Assembly: GCA_037127315.1 (NCBI GenBank)
Contig: JBBBDQ010001122.1
Span: 7,126,001 to 7,190,000 of the forward strand
Reading direction: 5' to 3'
Length of the DNA: 64,000 nucleotides
From: Ascarosepion bandense
Lineage: Eukaryota > Mollusca > Cephalopoda > Sepiida > Sepiidae
Positions 1 to 9,869 of this stretch are shown one piece after another. The translations under genes and the position numbers were made by a program. Each line of letters opens with the position of its first letter. Position 1 is the first letter of the stretch. The notes under the pieces are model-generated. The model worked only from the letters and a program-made list of their open reading frames with translations, had not been told where the DNA came from and searched no databases.

Positions 1-168
1 ATATTGCCTGTCAGAGAAGAGTTTGTGGGCAGTGAGATGTTGGACTATTTTAGCATTGATTATGGCCTCGAATACTTTCCCGAATATCGGTAGAAGACTG
101 ATAGGGCGATAGTTGGATGGGTCCGAGGGTTCACCACAATTCTTAAATACAGGAACGACTGAAGAGAA
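1..168 (-). mobile_element. Fragment of jockey/CR1-like LINE reverse transcriptase
   Basis: The reverse strand reads through the start of a non-LTR reverse transcriptase, including the 'SNYRPIS' region. The sequence closely parallels 2845-2995, where the same family is longer (called LINE-B here). It is cut by the window edge. No intact frame remains. Confidence 0.75.
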
Positions 169-227
169 CTTATGTCAATTTAATCATCTCACTGTCTGTT
201 TCTATCTATCTATGAATCTACCTTACA

Positions 228-350
228 TTATCCGGTTTGTTGTCCGCATTTTTATTGCCATGTATATGATGTTTCAGCCGTTGTAGGCTCCGGCCTTCTT
301 CAGGTGTTAGAGATTTTGAACCAAACCTTTTATTTCAGTCACTGAGGTAT
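228..350 (-). repeat. Short interspersed repeat with CTGAAGAAGGCC...GGCTGAAAC hairpin motif
   Basis: On the minus strand a CCTGAAGAAGGCC motif is followed by a hairpin and GGCTGAAAC. Related motifs occur near 28330-28380 and 31240. The order CTGANGA-stem-GAAA resembles a degenerate hammerhead core, but no stem III or cleavage site was found here. Confidence 0.35.
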
Positions 351-469
351 ATAATTCCCATTCCATATGCGATGCTAATTACGGATGTCCTGGAGTTATT
401 TTTTCTTTAAATTAACTCTCTAAGTTTTTTGCTCACCACTGCTGTAGCCTGATGTTGAACTCACAAATT

Positions 470-740
470 TTTGGGTCAAGTCACTGGGACTGACCAACTC
501 CTGTATCTACTGCGCCAGGTGTCCTCGAGGACACCTGGCGCAGTGGATATAGGCGTTGGTCAGTTTCAGTTATATGACCCAAATAACTTAGAGAGCCGAA
601 TTCGATATTCCAGTCGAGATCATTACATTCCCTTACATGAAATATTCACAGCTTTCCCAACGAGATGTTGTGCCATCTTGTGTCTGTTTCCATCATCAAC
701 TGTGTCACCTCCGTATTATATATTTTAAGATTACGCTCAT
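470..740 (+). mobile_element. tRNA-SINE-like repeat whose head is a palindrome
   Basis: Bases 470-583 form an imperfect palindrome centred on CTCGAG (524-529), with arms ending at TTTGGGTCA and TGACCCAAA. The right arm reads TGGCGCAGTGGATATAGG, which resembles the box A head of the tRNA-derived SINEs at 24.9, 34.8 and 36.4 kb. GAATTCGATATTCCAG after it resembles their box B. The simplest reading is a SINE insertion whose 5' end was copied in inverted orientation. No protein is expected. Confidence 0.55.
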
Positions 741-852
741 CCATAATAAATCCTAGTATGGGGCCCAGCATCCCGAGGAGAAGGCACACTGTAAAGGGTG
801 AATAAATCCGGTTAGATGAATCTCCTGGTTTAATGCCCTTTTCTATTTTTTG

Positions 853-1456
853 TGTCTTCTTCTTCTTCTTCTTCTTCTTCTTCTTCTTCTTCTTCTTCTT
901 CTTCTATGTGCCTTATACTTTCAGGACGTAGGCGATCATGGCTTTCCACGTCTCCCTATCCCGGGTGGCTCTTAGCACCCCTTCTCCTGTTACACCACGC
1001 AACCCCCGTTCTGTCATTCACCTGCCAAGGCCCTTCAAATATGTTATCCACTGCTTTGCTCTGTCTATTTTCCCCTCTATCTGGCCTGTTAGTATCAGGT
1101 TCTCCAAGCCCTCCTTTCTCATTGCATGTCCCAGGAACTTCAGTTGTCTCTTCCTGATGCTCACTATTAATTTCCTTTCCGTCTCCATCCTTTCCAAAAC
1201 CTTATCATTGCTCACATGCTCGATCCATGATATCCGCAGCATCCTTCTGTAGAACCACATTTCAGTTGCTTCAAGTTTTTCTTTCATCTTTGATGGTACT
1301 GTCCAACATTCACTGCCATAGTTAAGAACTGACATCACATAGCAATCCAGGACTCTCTTCTTTGTTTTTAGCAAAATTTTCCTGTCTCTGAACTCAGCTT
1401 CTGGAACGCGTCCTTCGCCATGCCAGTTCGCCTTCGGATCTCTGTGTCGCACTTTC
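853..1456 (-). mobile_element. RTE-type LINE, 3' half (interrupted copy)
   Basis: The reverse strand encodes the C-terminal part of an RTE-clade ORF: TKKRVLDCYVMSVL, CWT, MWFYRRMLRISW, ERKLIVSIRKRQLKFLGH and NLILTGQIEGK. Several frameshifts are present. The 3' end abuts a (TTC)n tract at 856-905, seen as (GAA)n on the element strand. The same short tail occurs at 23466, 46951 and 57640, so the microsatellite is the element's own 3' tail. The other half lies at 3450-3845, beyond the inserted LINE-B. Confidence 0.85.
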
Positions 1457-3449
1457 TTTTAATCGTTTCACTCCCAGCAAGGCGGTAACGCCACTGATGT
1501 GTAGGGGGACTACATAAGAGAAAAGGAATAGATAACAGGACAGTAAAGAGACAGACGAATCAGTTTCAAGGGGCGTCAGAGAAAGGAGCAAGAGAAGGAT
1601 GGGAATACAGGTGTGATGACAGTTGCAAAGTCAGAAAGAAAGGAAAAGATATACAGGGTGAAGTAGAAAGAACTGGAGTCAAGTGGTTAAGAGATGCGTA
1701 TTGACATTGCATTTAAATTCCTGGAGGTTGTAGCCGTTAGGAAAGCAAGAGTATGGAAGAGAATTCCACAGGCGAAAAGTGCGAGAAAAGAAGCTACTGG
1801 AGTAAAATTGTCGGCTGCATTTGTGAATGGATGGGACCCAGTTGCTAATCTGTTTGCACGGGTAAACTCATGTGGCAGGGGCGCCATAGACTTAAGTTAG
1901 GAGGAGGAGAAGCCATGAAAATATTTATAGAACAGAGGGAACCAACATCCTTTCAGTGAGAAAGTAGCTGGAATCGAGCCGTCAAGTCGGTGCCTATCAT
2001 ATTACTGATTCTTCTTTGGAGCCTGTCGAGAACACTGAGATGAACAGCAGGGGCGCCTGATCATATATGACAGCAGTATTCCATGCACGGACGGTTGGTT
2101 GATTTGTATATATGCAGGATGGATTCAGGCGGAAAAACACCTTGGCACGGCACAGTGACCCAACCTTCCTAGCAGTGGATCTAGCTATTGACTCACTGTA
2201 ATGGTTCCGCTTGATATCGGAAGATAGGATAAGGCCGAGGAGGCGCAGTGTATTGCTGTCAGGGAAACTCGCTTTGTCCATGCTTATGTGAGGCAGAAGT
2301 AGTTGCCTGTGATGAGTGACAGACGGCAGCTTTGTCTTAGACGCATTAAAATTTACAAGCCATTTCTTACCCCAGTCCACCACTGAGTGTAGATCACTCT
2401 CAAGATCAGCAGCGAGGTTATGTTTGTCCGCCTCGCCAGATTTCTTACCGATGCGGGAGTAAATTGTGGTGTCATCTGTGTAGATGCCTACTTGGCACTT
2501 GATCACGTCTGTGAGATCATTTATGAAAATAAGTAAGAGCGTCGGGCCTCGGATAGAGCCCTGAGAGACACCAGCGTTTGTACAGTAGGATGTGGAGGTA
2601 TGCTCATTCAGGACGACCTTCATTAAGCGGTTAGATAGGAAAGATTGAGTCAGATAAAACAAGCGTCCGGTGATACTATAACCCCGTAGCTTGCGTAGAA
2701 AGCTAGCGTGTCAAACCCTATCAAAAGCCTTGGAGATGTCCAGAGCAACAACACGAGCTACGCCGGATTTATCAAGGGCTTGGTATATATACTCCGTGAT
2801 GGTCGTTAGCATATCGGCTGTGGACCTGGCGAAGCGGAAGCCATACTGCCTGTCTGAGAATATTTTATGGGAAGTAAGATGTTGAACTATTTCAGCATTA
2901 ATAATGGCCTCTAACACTTTCCTGAACATTGGAAATAGGCTGATAGGGCGATAGTTGGATGGGTCCGAGTTCTTAAATACAGGGATCACAGAAGAACACT
3001 AGCATGCAGGAAAACAGGAAGCAGAAAGGCAGTAATTATAGAGTTTAGAGAAGACAGAGGAGAGTTCAGGGACACATTTCTTAAGGACCGGGGTTCCATC
3101 ACCTCCACTCGCCTTATGGGGATCTGGTTTTGATATTACCTTAGATACCAGTGACGGAGTAATGTGAACATCATTCAGTTTAGCCTCAGTTCTAATAGGG
3201 AAGTCGGGTGTGGGTACTCCAGACGAGTCAAATGTGGAGTTGGATGAGAATCTGCGAACAAAGCACTCGGCCTTATCCTCTGATGCCGTGAGGACATCAA
3301 ATTCATTAATTATGGGAGGGATGGAGGATTTGCTGTTGTTCAGCACACATTTGCATAGCCGCCAATAGTCCTTCGAGCCTATCTTGCGGTTAGCTATGCG
3401 CTATCTCATTTTCTCAGCAAACAACCGCTCGGCGTAGTTCAGTTGTCTT
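1457..3449 (-). mobile_element. Jockey/CR1-like LINE (LINE-B), 5'-truncated, nested in an RTE LINE
   Basis: This reverse-strand relic spans about 2 kb of a non-LTR retrotransposon. 2999-3346 holds the region before the RT. 2711-2989 holds RT with NYRPISL and ALDISKAFDRV. 1997-2662 holds GVSQGSIRGP and a damaged active-site region (YTDDTT). 1690-1990 holds the C-terminal PHEFTRANRLATGSHPFT region. The 3' UTR (1457-1690) ends in the family's signature: GTAGCCCCC-type block, GGCGTTACCGCCTTGC, then an A-rich end. Frameshifts and stops show it is dead. Both edges fall inside one RTE ORF, so it inserted there. The clade call rests on motif memory; CR1/L2-like is possible. Confidence 0.85.
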
Positions 3450-3845
3450 CTCTTAGAACACTTCCCAGGTATTTAAATTTTTGTAACTGCTTGATTTTAG
3501 TACCCCCAACCCATATTTGGCATTTTGGGCTGCTCTTTTTGTTGGTGACCATGCATTCAGTTTTCTTGCAGTTTATTTGTAGTCCTTTCTTGTCACTCTT
3601 TTCAGCTACCTTCTGTAGGAGATCTTGTTTATTTTCTGTGTCTGCTATCAACACTGTATCATCTGCGTACCTTATGTTGTTCAAATTGTGTCCTCCTATG
3701 ACAAATCCTGGCATAACGTCCAGGGTCCTCAGAATAGTCTCGCTGTATAAGTTGAATAGATCCGGTTAAAAGACACATCCTTGTCTTGGGCCCCTTATCC
3801 GTATGCAGGCGGTTTTCCTTCTAGTATAAGTTATGAATTATTCTA
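3450..3845 (-). mobile_element. RTE-type LINE, 5' half of the interrupted copy
   Basis: The reverse strand encodes [20 protein letters not shown], which carries the RT active site YADD, then KGLQINCKKTECMV and KFKYLGSVL. In the uninterrupted copy at 46947-48330, KFKYLGSVLTGDGKC continues directly into the sequence found here at 853-1456. The two pieces are therefore one element split by the LINE-B insertion. Confidence 0.85.
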
Positions 3846-4039
3846 ACATTTTTCCTAGATAGATTTATATAGTAGGACTTTGAATAATGTTCGGCTCAAA
3901 TGCATTAATTGTAGTCACTCTTCAACCGTTGTAACGTAGCTTCCCTCTGCCTTTTCTATTAGGAACTTGAATATTTTCTCGTTGAGTTTTCGTAAAAGTA
4001 ATGTTTCATTTACAAAAATTAGTAAAAACAATATCACTA
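3846..4039. other. AT-rich intronic sequence, nothing recognised
   Basis: No coding potential or repeat signature was identified. Confidence 0.4.
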
Positions 4040-5122
4040 AAAGTATTGTTCATCGTTAACCATTACTTTTTTCCATGTTTCTGGCAGCATTTGGATTCCA
4101 CGTCAGAAAAACGACATGTTTTCTGAGGGTAACCACGAGTTGACCCATTTTTTGGCATCTTCATAATAATGAAAGTGTTGCTAAGCCAGGCAATGTGCCA
4201 TCAACCGGAACAAGGGATAATCGGACGGGGTAATGTCTGTTGACTACGGCGGATGGGGTAGGACTTCCAAGTATAGCGTTTCCAAGTACGTTTTCACCCG
4301 TTTTGCAACATGTGGCCTAGCATTGTCATGCTGCAAAATTACTTTGTTGTGTCAATGCTCGTACAGCGGTCGATTTTCCCTCAATACTCAACTCAAACGC
4401 ATCAATTGTAGTCTATAGCGATTTCCCGTGATGCTTGCGACCGGTTTGAGCAGCTCATAATAAACTACACTCAGATGATCCCACCAAAATACAGACCAGA
4501 AAACTCGAGCCATGGATATTTAGCTTTGTCGTCAATGTTGATACATTAGTGTGCTTCCCCCAAGATCTTTTGCGCTTAGGGTTATCGTAGTGTATCCACT
4601 TTTCATCGCCGGTTATGATACGATGCGAAAATATTTTTCTTTTTTTCGTTGAAGTAACTGTTCACATGTGAGAAGACACCATTCAACGTCTTTTGGACAT
4701 CGACTCATACGGCACCCAATCTCTTTGCTTTTGAATCATTCTGAATGCTTCCAAACGTTTCAAAACCGATGTGTTATCAATTCCTAATGATTCTGCAAGT
4801 TCACCTTGCGTCTGACATGAATCTTCATAGAGTAATGCCTTCAATTCTTCGTCTTCAAACTTTTTCAGTGCGTCAGAGCGTTCTTTATTTTCAACATCAA
4901 AATCATTAAATTTGAAGTGTCTAAACCGAGCTCTGAATGCTGTTTCCAACAGCGTATGGTCGCCACAAGTCTCAACAAGAGTTTTGTGTGTTTCAGCTGC
5001 AGATTTTTTTTGAATAATTTAGTGCAGTAAAATTCCCCGTGAATACACTTTTTTTTGCCACGAAAACCGACATGTTTAACGCTATAAAAAACAAAGTTTT
5101 TTACGCTTCGGTGAAATGACAT
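4040..5122 (-). pseudogene. Decayed mariner-family transposase
   Basis: Reading right to left, 5122-4865 gives a mariner-like N-terminus (MSFHRSVKNFVFYSVKH). 4949-4683 gives a helix-turn-helix region with QTQGELAESLGIDNTSVLKR and DWVPYE. Around 4600-4550 a degenerate DEKWIHYDNPKRK block surrounds the first catalytic Asp. Downstream pieces resembling the second half are full of stops. Mariner transposases are about 345 residues, so about 1 kb is the expected span. No clear terminal inverted repeats were found. The copy is inactive. Confidence 0.75.
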
Positions 5123-5369
5123 ACTTGCTTGTAGTATCTCCTTATAGATGCGTTACCAGAACGCCATCTGTTGGAAAACAGTAAAAACTTATTCAAAGTC
5201 TTCATAGTTTTTCAAGACGTTCAAATAAATCTTTGAGTTCTATGATGCCAAATGATTTTGCGTCATCTATAAAACGTTTATGTGTATCCTTCTGCAGAGT
5301 AAATCTAGGCAAAAACGGATTCGGCTACAAGAGATTTGCTGTAATATCAGGGCAGAAGCATGTCAATCC

Positions 5370-5650
5370 TTATTCTCTGTTATGGTGCCCTATCTACATT
5401 GGAATGAACTCTTCCTCCTTCATAAATACTAACTTGCGTGACCTTCTCAAGGAGACAGTCGAGACGCAGTGTAACTTGACAGTTCGAACGGATACTTCTA
5501 TCTGCTGACTAATAACATTCTTATTTTGCATATATGTTCTATTATTCCAATACATTGGTTGAACCTACCTTCTTCTTTTCGTGTCTTTCTACCTGGCTCT
5601 AACAGGCCACAATACTCTCTAAGCTTGATAGAGTTCAGAATCATTTTACT
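5370..5650 (+). repeat. LINE 3'-end-like repeat, copy 1
   Basis: This block is repeated at 6010-6270 with many substitutions. Both start with a short frame (LWCPIYIGMNSSSFINTN and a stop after RTDTS) resembling the C-terminal end of LINE ORF2 proteins. A shared 3' segment runs through TCTTCTTTTCGTGTCTTTCT. The parent element was not identified. Confidence 0.5.
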
Positions 5651-6009
5651 TGGTCTTGCGTAGGGTGATTTCCCATTTTGCAGCCACTTTCCACACAAAG
5701 TAAAAATTTCAGGACTTCCATAGCAAATCTTTAGATGAACTCTTTTTTTCGTTTCATCGGTTCAGACCTTTACTGTTAGTACACGCCACACTACTTCCAT
5801 GGAGTCGAATCATCCAACTTTCTCAGGTATTCAAAAGTAAGTTACATTGGTGAAATAAATTCCTACGTGATTGTTTCTCTGAACAGTATAATCTCAACCT
5901 ATTCAATTCAATGTTCAGTCGTTTCCAATCCAAATTAATCATCACTTTCTACTCCCCCTTTTATTACATTCTTTTTACAAACATCATTCATTATTACCAT
6001 TTCGACTCT

Positions 6010-6270
6010 AACCCTCTGTTATGGTGCCCTATCTACAATGGAATGAACTCTTTCTCCTTCATAAATACTAACCAGCGAGACTTCCTAAAGAAGGCAGTCG
6101 AGATGCAGTGTAACCAGACAGTTCGGACGGACACTTCTAACTGGTGACTAATAACACTCTTATTTTGTATATATGTTCTGTTATTCCAATACACTGGTTG
6201 AACCTACCGTCTTCTTTTCGTGTCTTTCTTTCTGGCGCTAACAGGTCACAACACCCTCTAACTTGAGTGG
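6010..6270 (+). repeat. LINE 3'-end-like repeat, copy 2
   Basis: Second copy of the 5370-5650 block (LWCPIYNGMNSFSFINTNQR). It ends near a CTTGAGTGGCTCT motif that recurs near 27930. It lies just downstream of the NELL EGF6 exon in gene orientation. Confidence 0.5.
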
Positions 6271-6338
6271 CTCTCGATATATGTATTAGATTAAATTTAG
6301 TAAAAAGACGAAAAACAAAAAGCAGTTGTATTACTTAC

Positions 6339-6455
6339 TGTGAGAACAATCATTTTCATAATTACATTTGCATTCGTAACTAGCTTCTGTGTTGAAACAT
6401 GTGGTCGTTGGATGACATGTGTGGCCATCCCCTTCGTCTAAACATTCATTCAAAT
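6339..6455 (-). CDS. NELL: NELL EGF6 exon (calcium-binding EGF domain)
   Basis: One 117-base exon with acceptor TTTTACAG and donor GTAAGT on the reverse strand, entering and leaving in phase 1. It encodes (D)LNECLDEGDGHTC, TTTCFNTEASYECKCNY and ENDC. That gives six EGF cysteines, a DxNEC calcium-binding start, and the C-x-N-x4-Y-x-C consensus for Asn hydroxylation. The short fifth-to-sixth cysteine spacing matches the last EGF domain of NELL1/NELL2, which precedes the C-terminal VWC domains. NELL proteins are secreted, multimeric glycoproteins that bind Robo3 in vertebrates. The EGF5 exon at 17577-17720 joins in frame. The VWC exons were not found at lower coordinates and are probably outside the window. 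Confidence 0.85.
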
Positions 6456-6480
6456 CTGTAAAAGAGAAGAAATTAAATTA

Positions 6481-6800
6481 TATATATATATATTGCCCAG
6501 TCCCCGCAACTGTCGGTCGCGATGGCTCTGGTGACGAACACCGGTCCACGCCTCTTGTGCAATGGCGTGGCGCGGCCTCTGAATGCTGTTTCCCGGGCCC
6601 GGGCAACTCTCAGTATAATTTTTCTGAATTGCATGCCAGTCCTCGGACAGAGATACAACTGAGCCGCATTCTGTCTTCGAAGACAGAGAAGCAACTGAGA
6701 GATGATTTGGATCCCCACCCACCAAAAAAAGAGATGATTTGGATCCCCACCCACCAAAAAAAGAGATGATCTGGATCCCCACCTAACAAAGTGCCAGATA
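6481..6800. repeat. GC-rich island and ~31-bp tandem repeat
   Basis: 6500-6690 is clearly more GC-rich than its surroundings, with CCCGGGCCCGGG at about 6590. 6695-6790 holds three near-identical units of GATGATTTGGATCCCCACCC plus ACCAAAAAAAGA. Open frames here have no recognisable domain. It may be an exogenous-looking 5' end of a retroelement, but the family is unknown. Confidence 0.5.
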
Positions 6801-6901
6801 AGTATATGAAAAAAGAGACAGTATAATCATATGTTGCGATTTGGGGTTAGTTCTGATTGGTTAGATATGTGTTATACGTATTACTGCAAACGTGACATTA
6901 T

Positions 6902-6902
<1 letters not shown>

Positions 6903-6984
<82 letters not shown>
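6903..6984. repeat. (CA)n(TA)n microsatellite
   Basis: Compound dinucleotide tract: (CA)n then (TA)n. Confidence 0.95.
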
Positions 6985-7078
6985 GTATTTGTTCAAAACG
7001 TTATTTTTAAATTAAAATAATAAATTAAATATGTTGGTTGTTAAAACCATTTCGTTAATCTTTGGAACTTTCCGTAAC

Positions 7079-7185
7079 AATCGCCGACTGACGCCAATTC
7101 GGTCGGGTTTCAGTCGTGGGTTAAAAGCAATCGGAGTCTAACCGTACTGAAAAACTGTGATACAGCGAAACAGATCTGTCTGGGG
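7079..7185 (+). mobile_element. Hammerhead-tRNA repeat, copy A (5'-truncated, ribozyme dead)
   Basis: Starts inside the tRNA-like segment (CGCCGACTGACGCC...GGGTTTCAGTC) and ends with a hammerhead remnant at 7142-7185. The core is CTGAAAA instead of CTGATGA, so cleavage should be lost, but stem II (ACTGT/ACAGC), GAAA and the GTC cleavage triplet remain. Copy B follows with no gap, making a head-to-tail dimer whose cleavage sites (after 7180 and 7487) are 307 nt apart. Confidence 0.75.
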
Positions 7186-7492
7186 ATGACTATTTACGCT
7201 CTTACACACTGACTGAGCACTCTGGAAGAATGGTAAACTTTGAAAAACAGTAGCTGCTCTAGCAAATACGCATCGTTCATTCAGCAATGAATTAGAACAC
7301 TCTCAGCTATTGGGTGTGTATAATGATAATATACAAACTAAAATGTTTACCTCGTTTTACCGAGCACCCATAGCTCAGAGGTAGAATCGCCGACTGACGG
7401 CAATTCGGTTGGGTTTCAATCCTGGGTTAAAAGCAATCGGATGTCTAACCGTACTGATGAGTTGTGATACAGCGAAACAGATCTGTCTGCGG
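7186..7492 (+). mobile_element. Hammerhead-tRNA repeat, copy B (best-preserved unit)
   Basis: The unit starts TTTACGCTCTTACAC and continues through a conserved TCATTCAGCAATGAATTAGA block. It then has a tRNA-like segment with box A-like TAGCTCAGAGGTAGA (7372) and box B-like GGGTTTCAATCC (about 7410), and ends in an intact hammerhead core. A (TA)n tract follows at once. Other copies lie at 8181, 9870, 48485, 53217, 53800 and, inverted, 54075. There is no ORF, so it must be non-autonomous. The layout recalls Smα of schistosomes (pol III promoter plus hammerhead) and metazoan retrozymes. Confidence 0.8.
7449..7492 (+). ncRNA. Type I hammerhead ribozyme, intact core
   Basis: Stem I is CCGTA (7449-7453) with TGCGG (7488-7492), one G·U pair. 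The core CTGATGA is at 7454-7460. Stem II is GTTGT/ACAGC (7461-7465, 7469-7473) with loop GAT. GAAA is at 7474-7477. Stem III is the very short ACA/TGT around GATC, and the cleavage triplet GTC ends at 7487. Every base normally invariant in hammerheads is present. Sister copies have a perfect stem II (GCTGT/ACAGC), i.e. compensatory conservation. Cleavage is predicted after C7487. Confidence 0.85.
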
Positions 7493-7499
7493 ATGATTA

Positions 7500-8180
7500 T
7501 ATATATATATATATTGTATGTATGTGGGTGCGTTTGTGGATATGTCCTGATATTTGTGCGTTCATTTGTACAATACTTAAAATCATTTATTAGATGTATG
7601 TATATATATATTTGTATTTGAATTATAAATTTGTAATTCGAGATATGTAAAAGTGTGTATTTGCATATATTTAAAAAAAATTTTATATATTTACATCTTG
7701 TTTTTCTTAGGGTTGTTTTAAAGCCAAAACATATTTCATCAGATTGTAGGGAGTTGCATTGAAGAAGGAAATTACTAGAAAGTAAATGAAACCCACCTGA
7801 AGCTAGCTGAATATGTAATGCTTCTCATACCAATGACATTTCCACCGAGCTTCTCTACGGCCTATGACTTCATTGAACTTCTTTTAATGTGTTCCTCTCG
7901 AATTTATATTTAAATTAAGGTCATCAGTAGAGAATGTGAACCTTTTCGGGCCTTACTCTCAACGGTTTCACTTGAACAGCCCCCCTCCACTGACATGAGG
8001 CCCCATCATAACGATATATGTGTGTTCTAGTTATACTAGTTCTGCATCGATTGTTTGTTATCAGCAGTTCCAAAAAAAGTGTGGATGGTGCTACACAAGC
8101 CTTCACCACTCTAAACAATTCTTTGTGTGGCAGTCTGAGTAGACACTCGTACATCAAAATCGACGGGAGAGTCCATAACA
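7500..8180. other. Intron sequence, no gene recognised
   Basis: Low-complexity TA/TG tracts at the left edge. At 7705-7760 the minus strand has CTGATGAAATATG...TTTTGGC, a weak hammerhead-like string without supporting stems. Nothing else was identified. Confidence 0.4.
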
Positions 8181-8390
8181 TATTTACGCTCTCACACCCT
8201 GATTGAGCACTCTGGAAGAACCGGTAAACTTTGAAAAACAGCAGCTGCTCTAGCAAATACGCATCGTTCATTCAGCAATGAATTAGAACACTCTCAGCTA
8301 TTGGGCGTATATAATGATAATATACGCGCTAAAAAGTTTCCCTCCTTCTACCGAGGGCCCATAGCTCAGAGGTAGAATCGCCGACTGACG
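8181..8390 (+). mobile_element. Hammerhead-tRNA repeat, chimeric copy lacking the ribozyme
   Basis: Matches copy B from TTTACGCTCTCACACCCTG through CATAGCTCAGAGGTAGAATC. At GACTGACG it switches into an inverted class II tRNA-like sequence (8391). The shared 'gactgacg/tcattcgg' junction suggests template switching in the tRNA-like part. Confidence 0.7.
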
Positions 8391-8457
8391 TCATTCGGCG
8401 GGATTCGAACCTGCGACCCCTATCTACATAGGGGAAACTACCATTTGATCTAGCAAC
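8391..8457 (-). pseudogene. Truncated class II tRNA-like sequence
   Basis: Reverse strand: a CCCCTA/TAGGGG variable-arm hairpin, T arm GCAGGTTCGAATCC, and the acceptor 3' side CCGAATGA. The D arm and the 5' acceptor strand are missing. It mirrors the fuller copy at 8544-8638. Confidence 0.65.
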
Positions 8458-8543
8458 GATACATTTCAGAGCAGATATGGTTGTTACAATGAATTGAAAA
8501 TTGTGTTATATAGGCTTGATTAAAACCTCGTTTAGACTGGAGG

Positions 8544-8638
8544 TCATTCGTGGTCGAGCGGTCTAAGACGTAGCCAGATCAACTGGTAGCTTCCCCTATG
8601 TAGATAGGGGTTGCAGGTTCGAATCCTGCCGAATGACA
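8544..8638 (+). tRNA. Class II (Ser/Leu-like) tRNA-derived sequence
   Basis: Acceptor TCATTCG/CGAATGA pairs perfectly. The D stem is GTC/GAC around GAGCGGTCTAA. The long variable arm is CCCCTA/TAGGGG, and the T arm GCAGG-TTCGAAT-CCTGC is perfect. The anticodon arm is poor: GCCA/TGGT with loop GATCAAC, which lacks the usual T33, so a decoding role is doubtful. A diverged copy with the same flanks sits at 55305 and an inverted piece at 8391, so this is probably a tRNA-derived repeat, not a host tRNA gene. Confidence 0.55.
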
Positions 8639-8837
8639 CGCACTTTCGTAATAAAAATTTATCGTAAATTTGTCAGGCCAGTATATATACATATATAATA
8701 CTGTTTAATTAAAAAAACAGAATATCTACTTAAATACGAGTATCGATAAAAAATATAATGTTCAAACAATTCATTTCAAATGGTCGGTTGTTTATAACCA
8801 AGTTTCGTTAATTTTCGTAACATGGTTATATATATTG

Positions 8838-8885
8838 ATTAATATTTTTTTAAATCTGAGCTTTCGACTTATATAAGCCATTATG
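8838..8885 (-). mobile_element. Penelope-like element 5' fragment (inverted)
   Basis: The reverse strand reads ATAATGGCTTATATAAGTCG then AAAGCTCAGA, matching the start of the Penelope ORF and its hairpin at 10820. With 9150-9236 on the plus strand it looks like the eroded inverted pair seen intact at 48.7-49.3 kb. Confidence 0.55.
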
Positions 8886-9149
8886 GAAAATGACAATTAT
8901 ATTACAATATATTAAACAGCTTAAGAATGAACAATAATAATAGTCGGTCTTTCTTTACATGAAAGATTTTCAAAGCGACGACGAACACGTGCGTACTGGA
9001 CGCTGGAGGTGAAAATCACATCACAACTCATGACGTCACACATGACCACGCGAGAATGAAAACAAGAAGTATGGAAAGCCACTGGGACAACCAATGGCTT
9101 TTGTTATCAATTATAGGCATTTAAGAATATTTGCGAAGATTTCGTAGTT

Positions 9150-9232
9150 TATTTTGCTTAGGTTAGGTTATTGTGATTTTCTTTCTTCTTTCAATGATAA
9201 TGTTATCAAGCTTATCAGAAGATATGGACAGA

Positions 9233-9236
<4 letters not shown>
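9150..9236 (+). mobile_element. Penelope-like element 5' fragment ending at (TA)n
   Basis: GGTTATTGTGATTTTCTTTC and ATGATAATGTTATCAAGCTT resemble the Penelope 5' coding region at 45570-45640. The fragment ends directly at a (TA)n tract (9237-9284). Confidence 0.55.
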
Positions 9237-9289
<53 letters not shown>

Positions 9290-9487
9290 AGCCCTTCTCC
9301 CGATGATATGTTGGAGTCCAAACATTGAAACAACCATATGATTGTAGAGAAGAGGACATATATAGAAAAAATTATGTACATGTTCTAAAACATAATTTAT
9401 AATAAATATTCACAGCTCTATACATCGTATATCGATCACTGTTTTAAATTAATGTTTTTCTTTTTCTCTCCTCGTTATATACTCACT

Positions 9488-9564
<77 letters not shown>
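9237..9564. repeat. (TA)n, repeat family F copy 1, (TA)n(GA)n
   Basis: Two (TA)n tracts (9237-9284, 9491-9536, the latter followed by (GA)n) enclose a unit at about 9360-9490 with AATAAATATTCACAGCTC, CACTGTTTTAAATTAATG and ACTCACTCGGATATA. The same unit is at 10300-10398 and 16975-17083, each ending in (TA)n. Confidence 0.7.
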
Positions 9565-9565
<1 letters not shown>

Positions 9566-9869
9566 AAAGACGGAGAGAATAACCCAAAATTTTATCCAAT
9601 AAATAGAGATTATTAATTAAATGAAAATAGACAGCTCGATGGATATTATCCAAAGCATTATAAAGTATTGAGAGGAAAATTCAACGCATATTTAGACGGT
9701 TATAAATCAAGATTTATTTCGACAGTGTAAATTTAATTGCATTGTCTCGTTCAGACCGATTAATTACAATCTAATTAAATTCAGTCATTATCTAAAATTG
9801 GGTGTGGTCAGTGTGACAGGCTTCAGTCACTTTTCCACAGCCGTAACATAGTTTCTTTGTGCCATTTTT

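Noticed and set aside
1..6338. Search for NELL C-terminal VWC exons
   Set aside because: No cysteine-rich exon with splice sites found; probably beyond the window edge.
6419..6769. 116-codon frame over the GC-rich island
   Set aside because: Overlaps the end of the EGF6 exon region in the wrong strand, includes a (TA)n and a tandem repeat, and has no domain.
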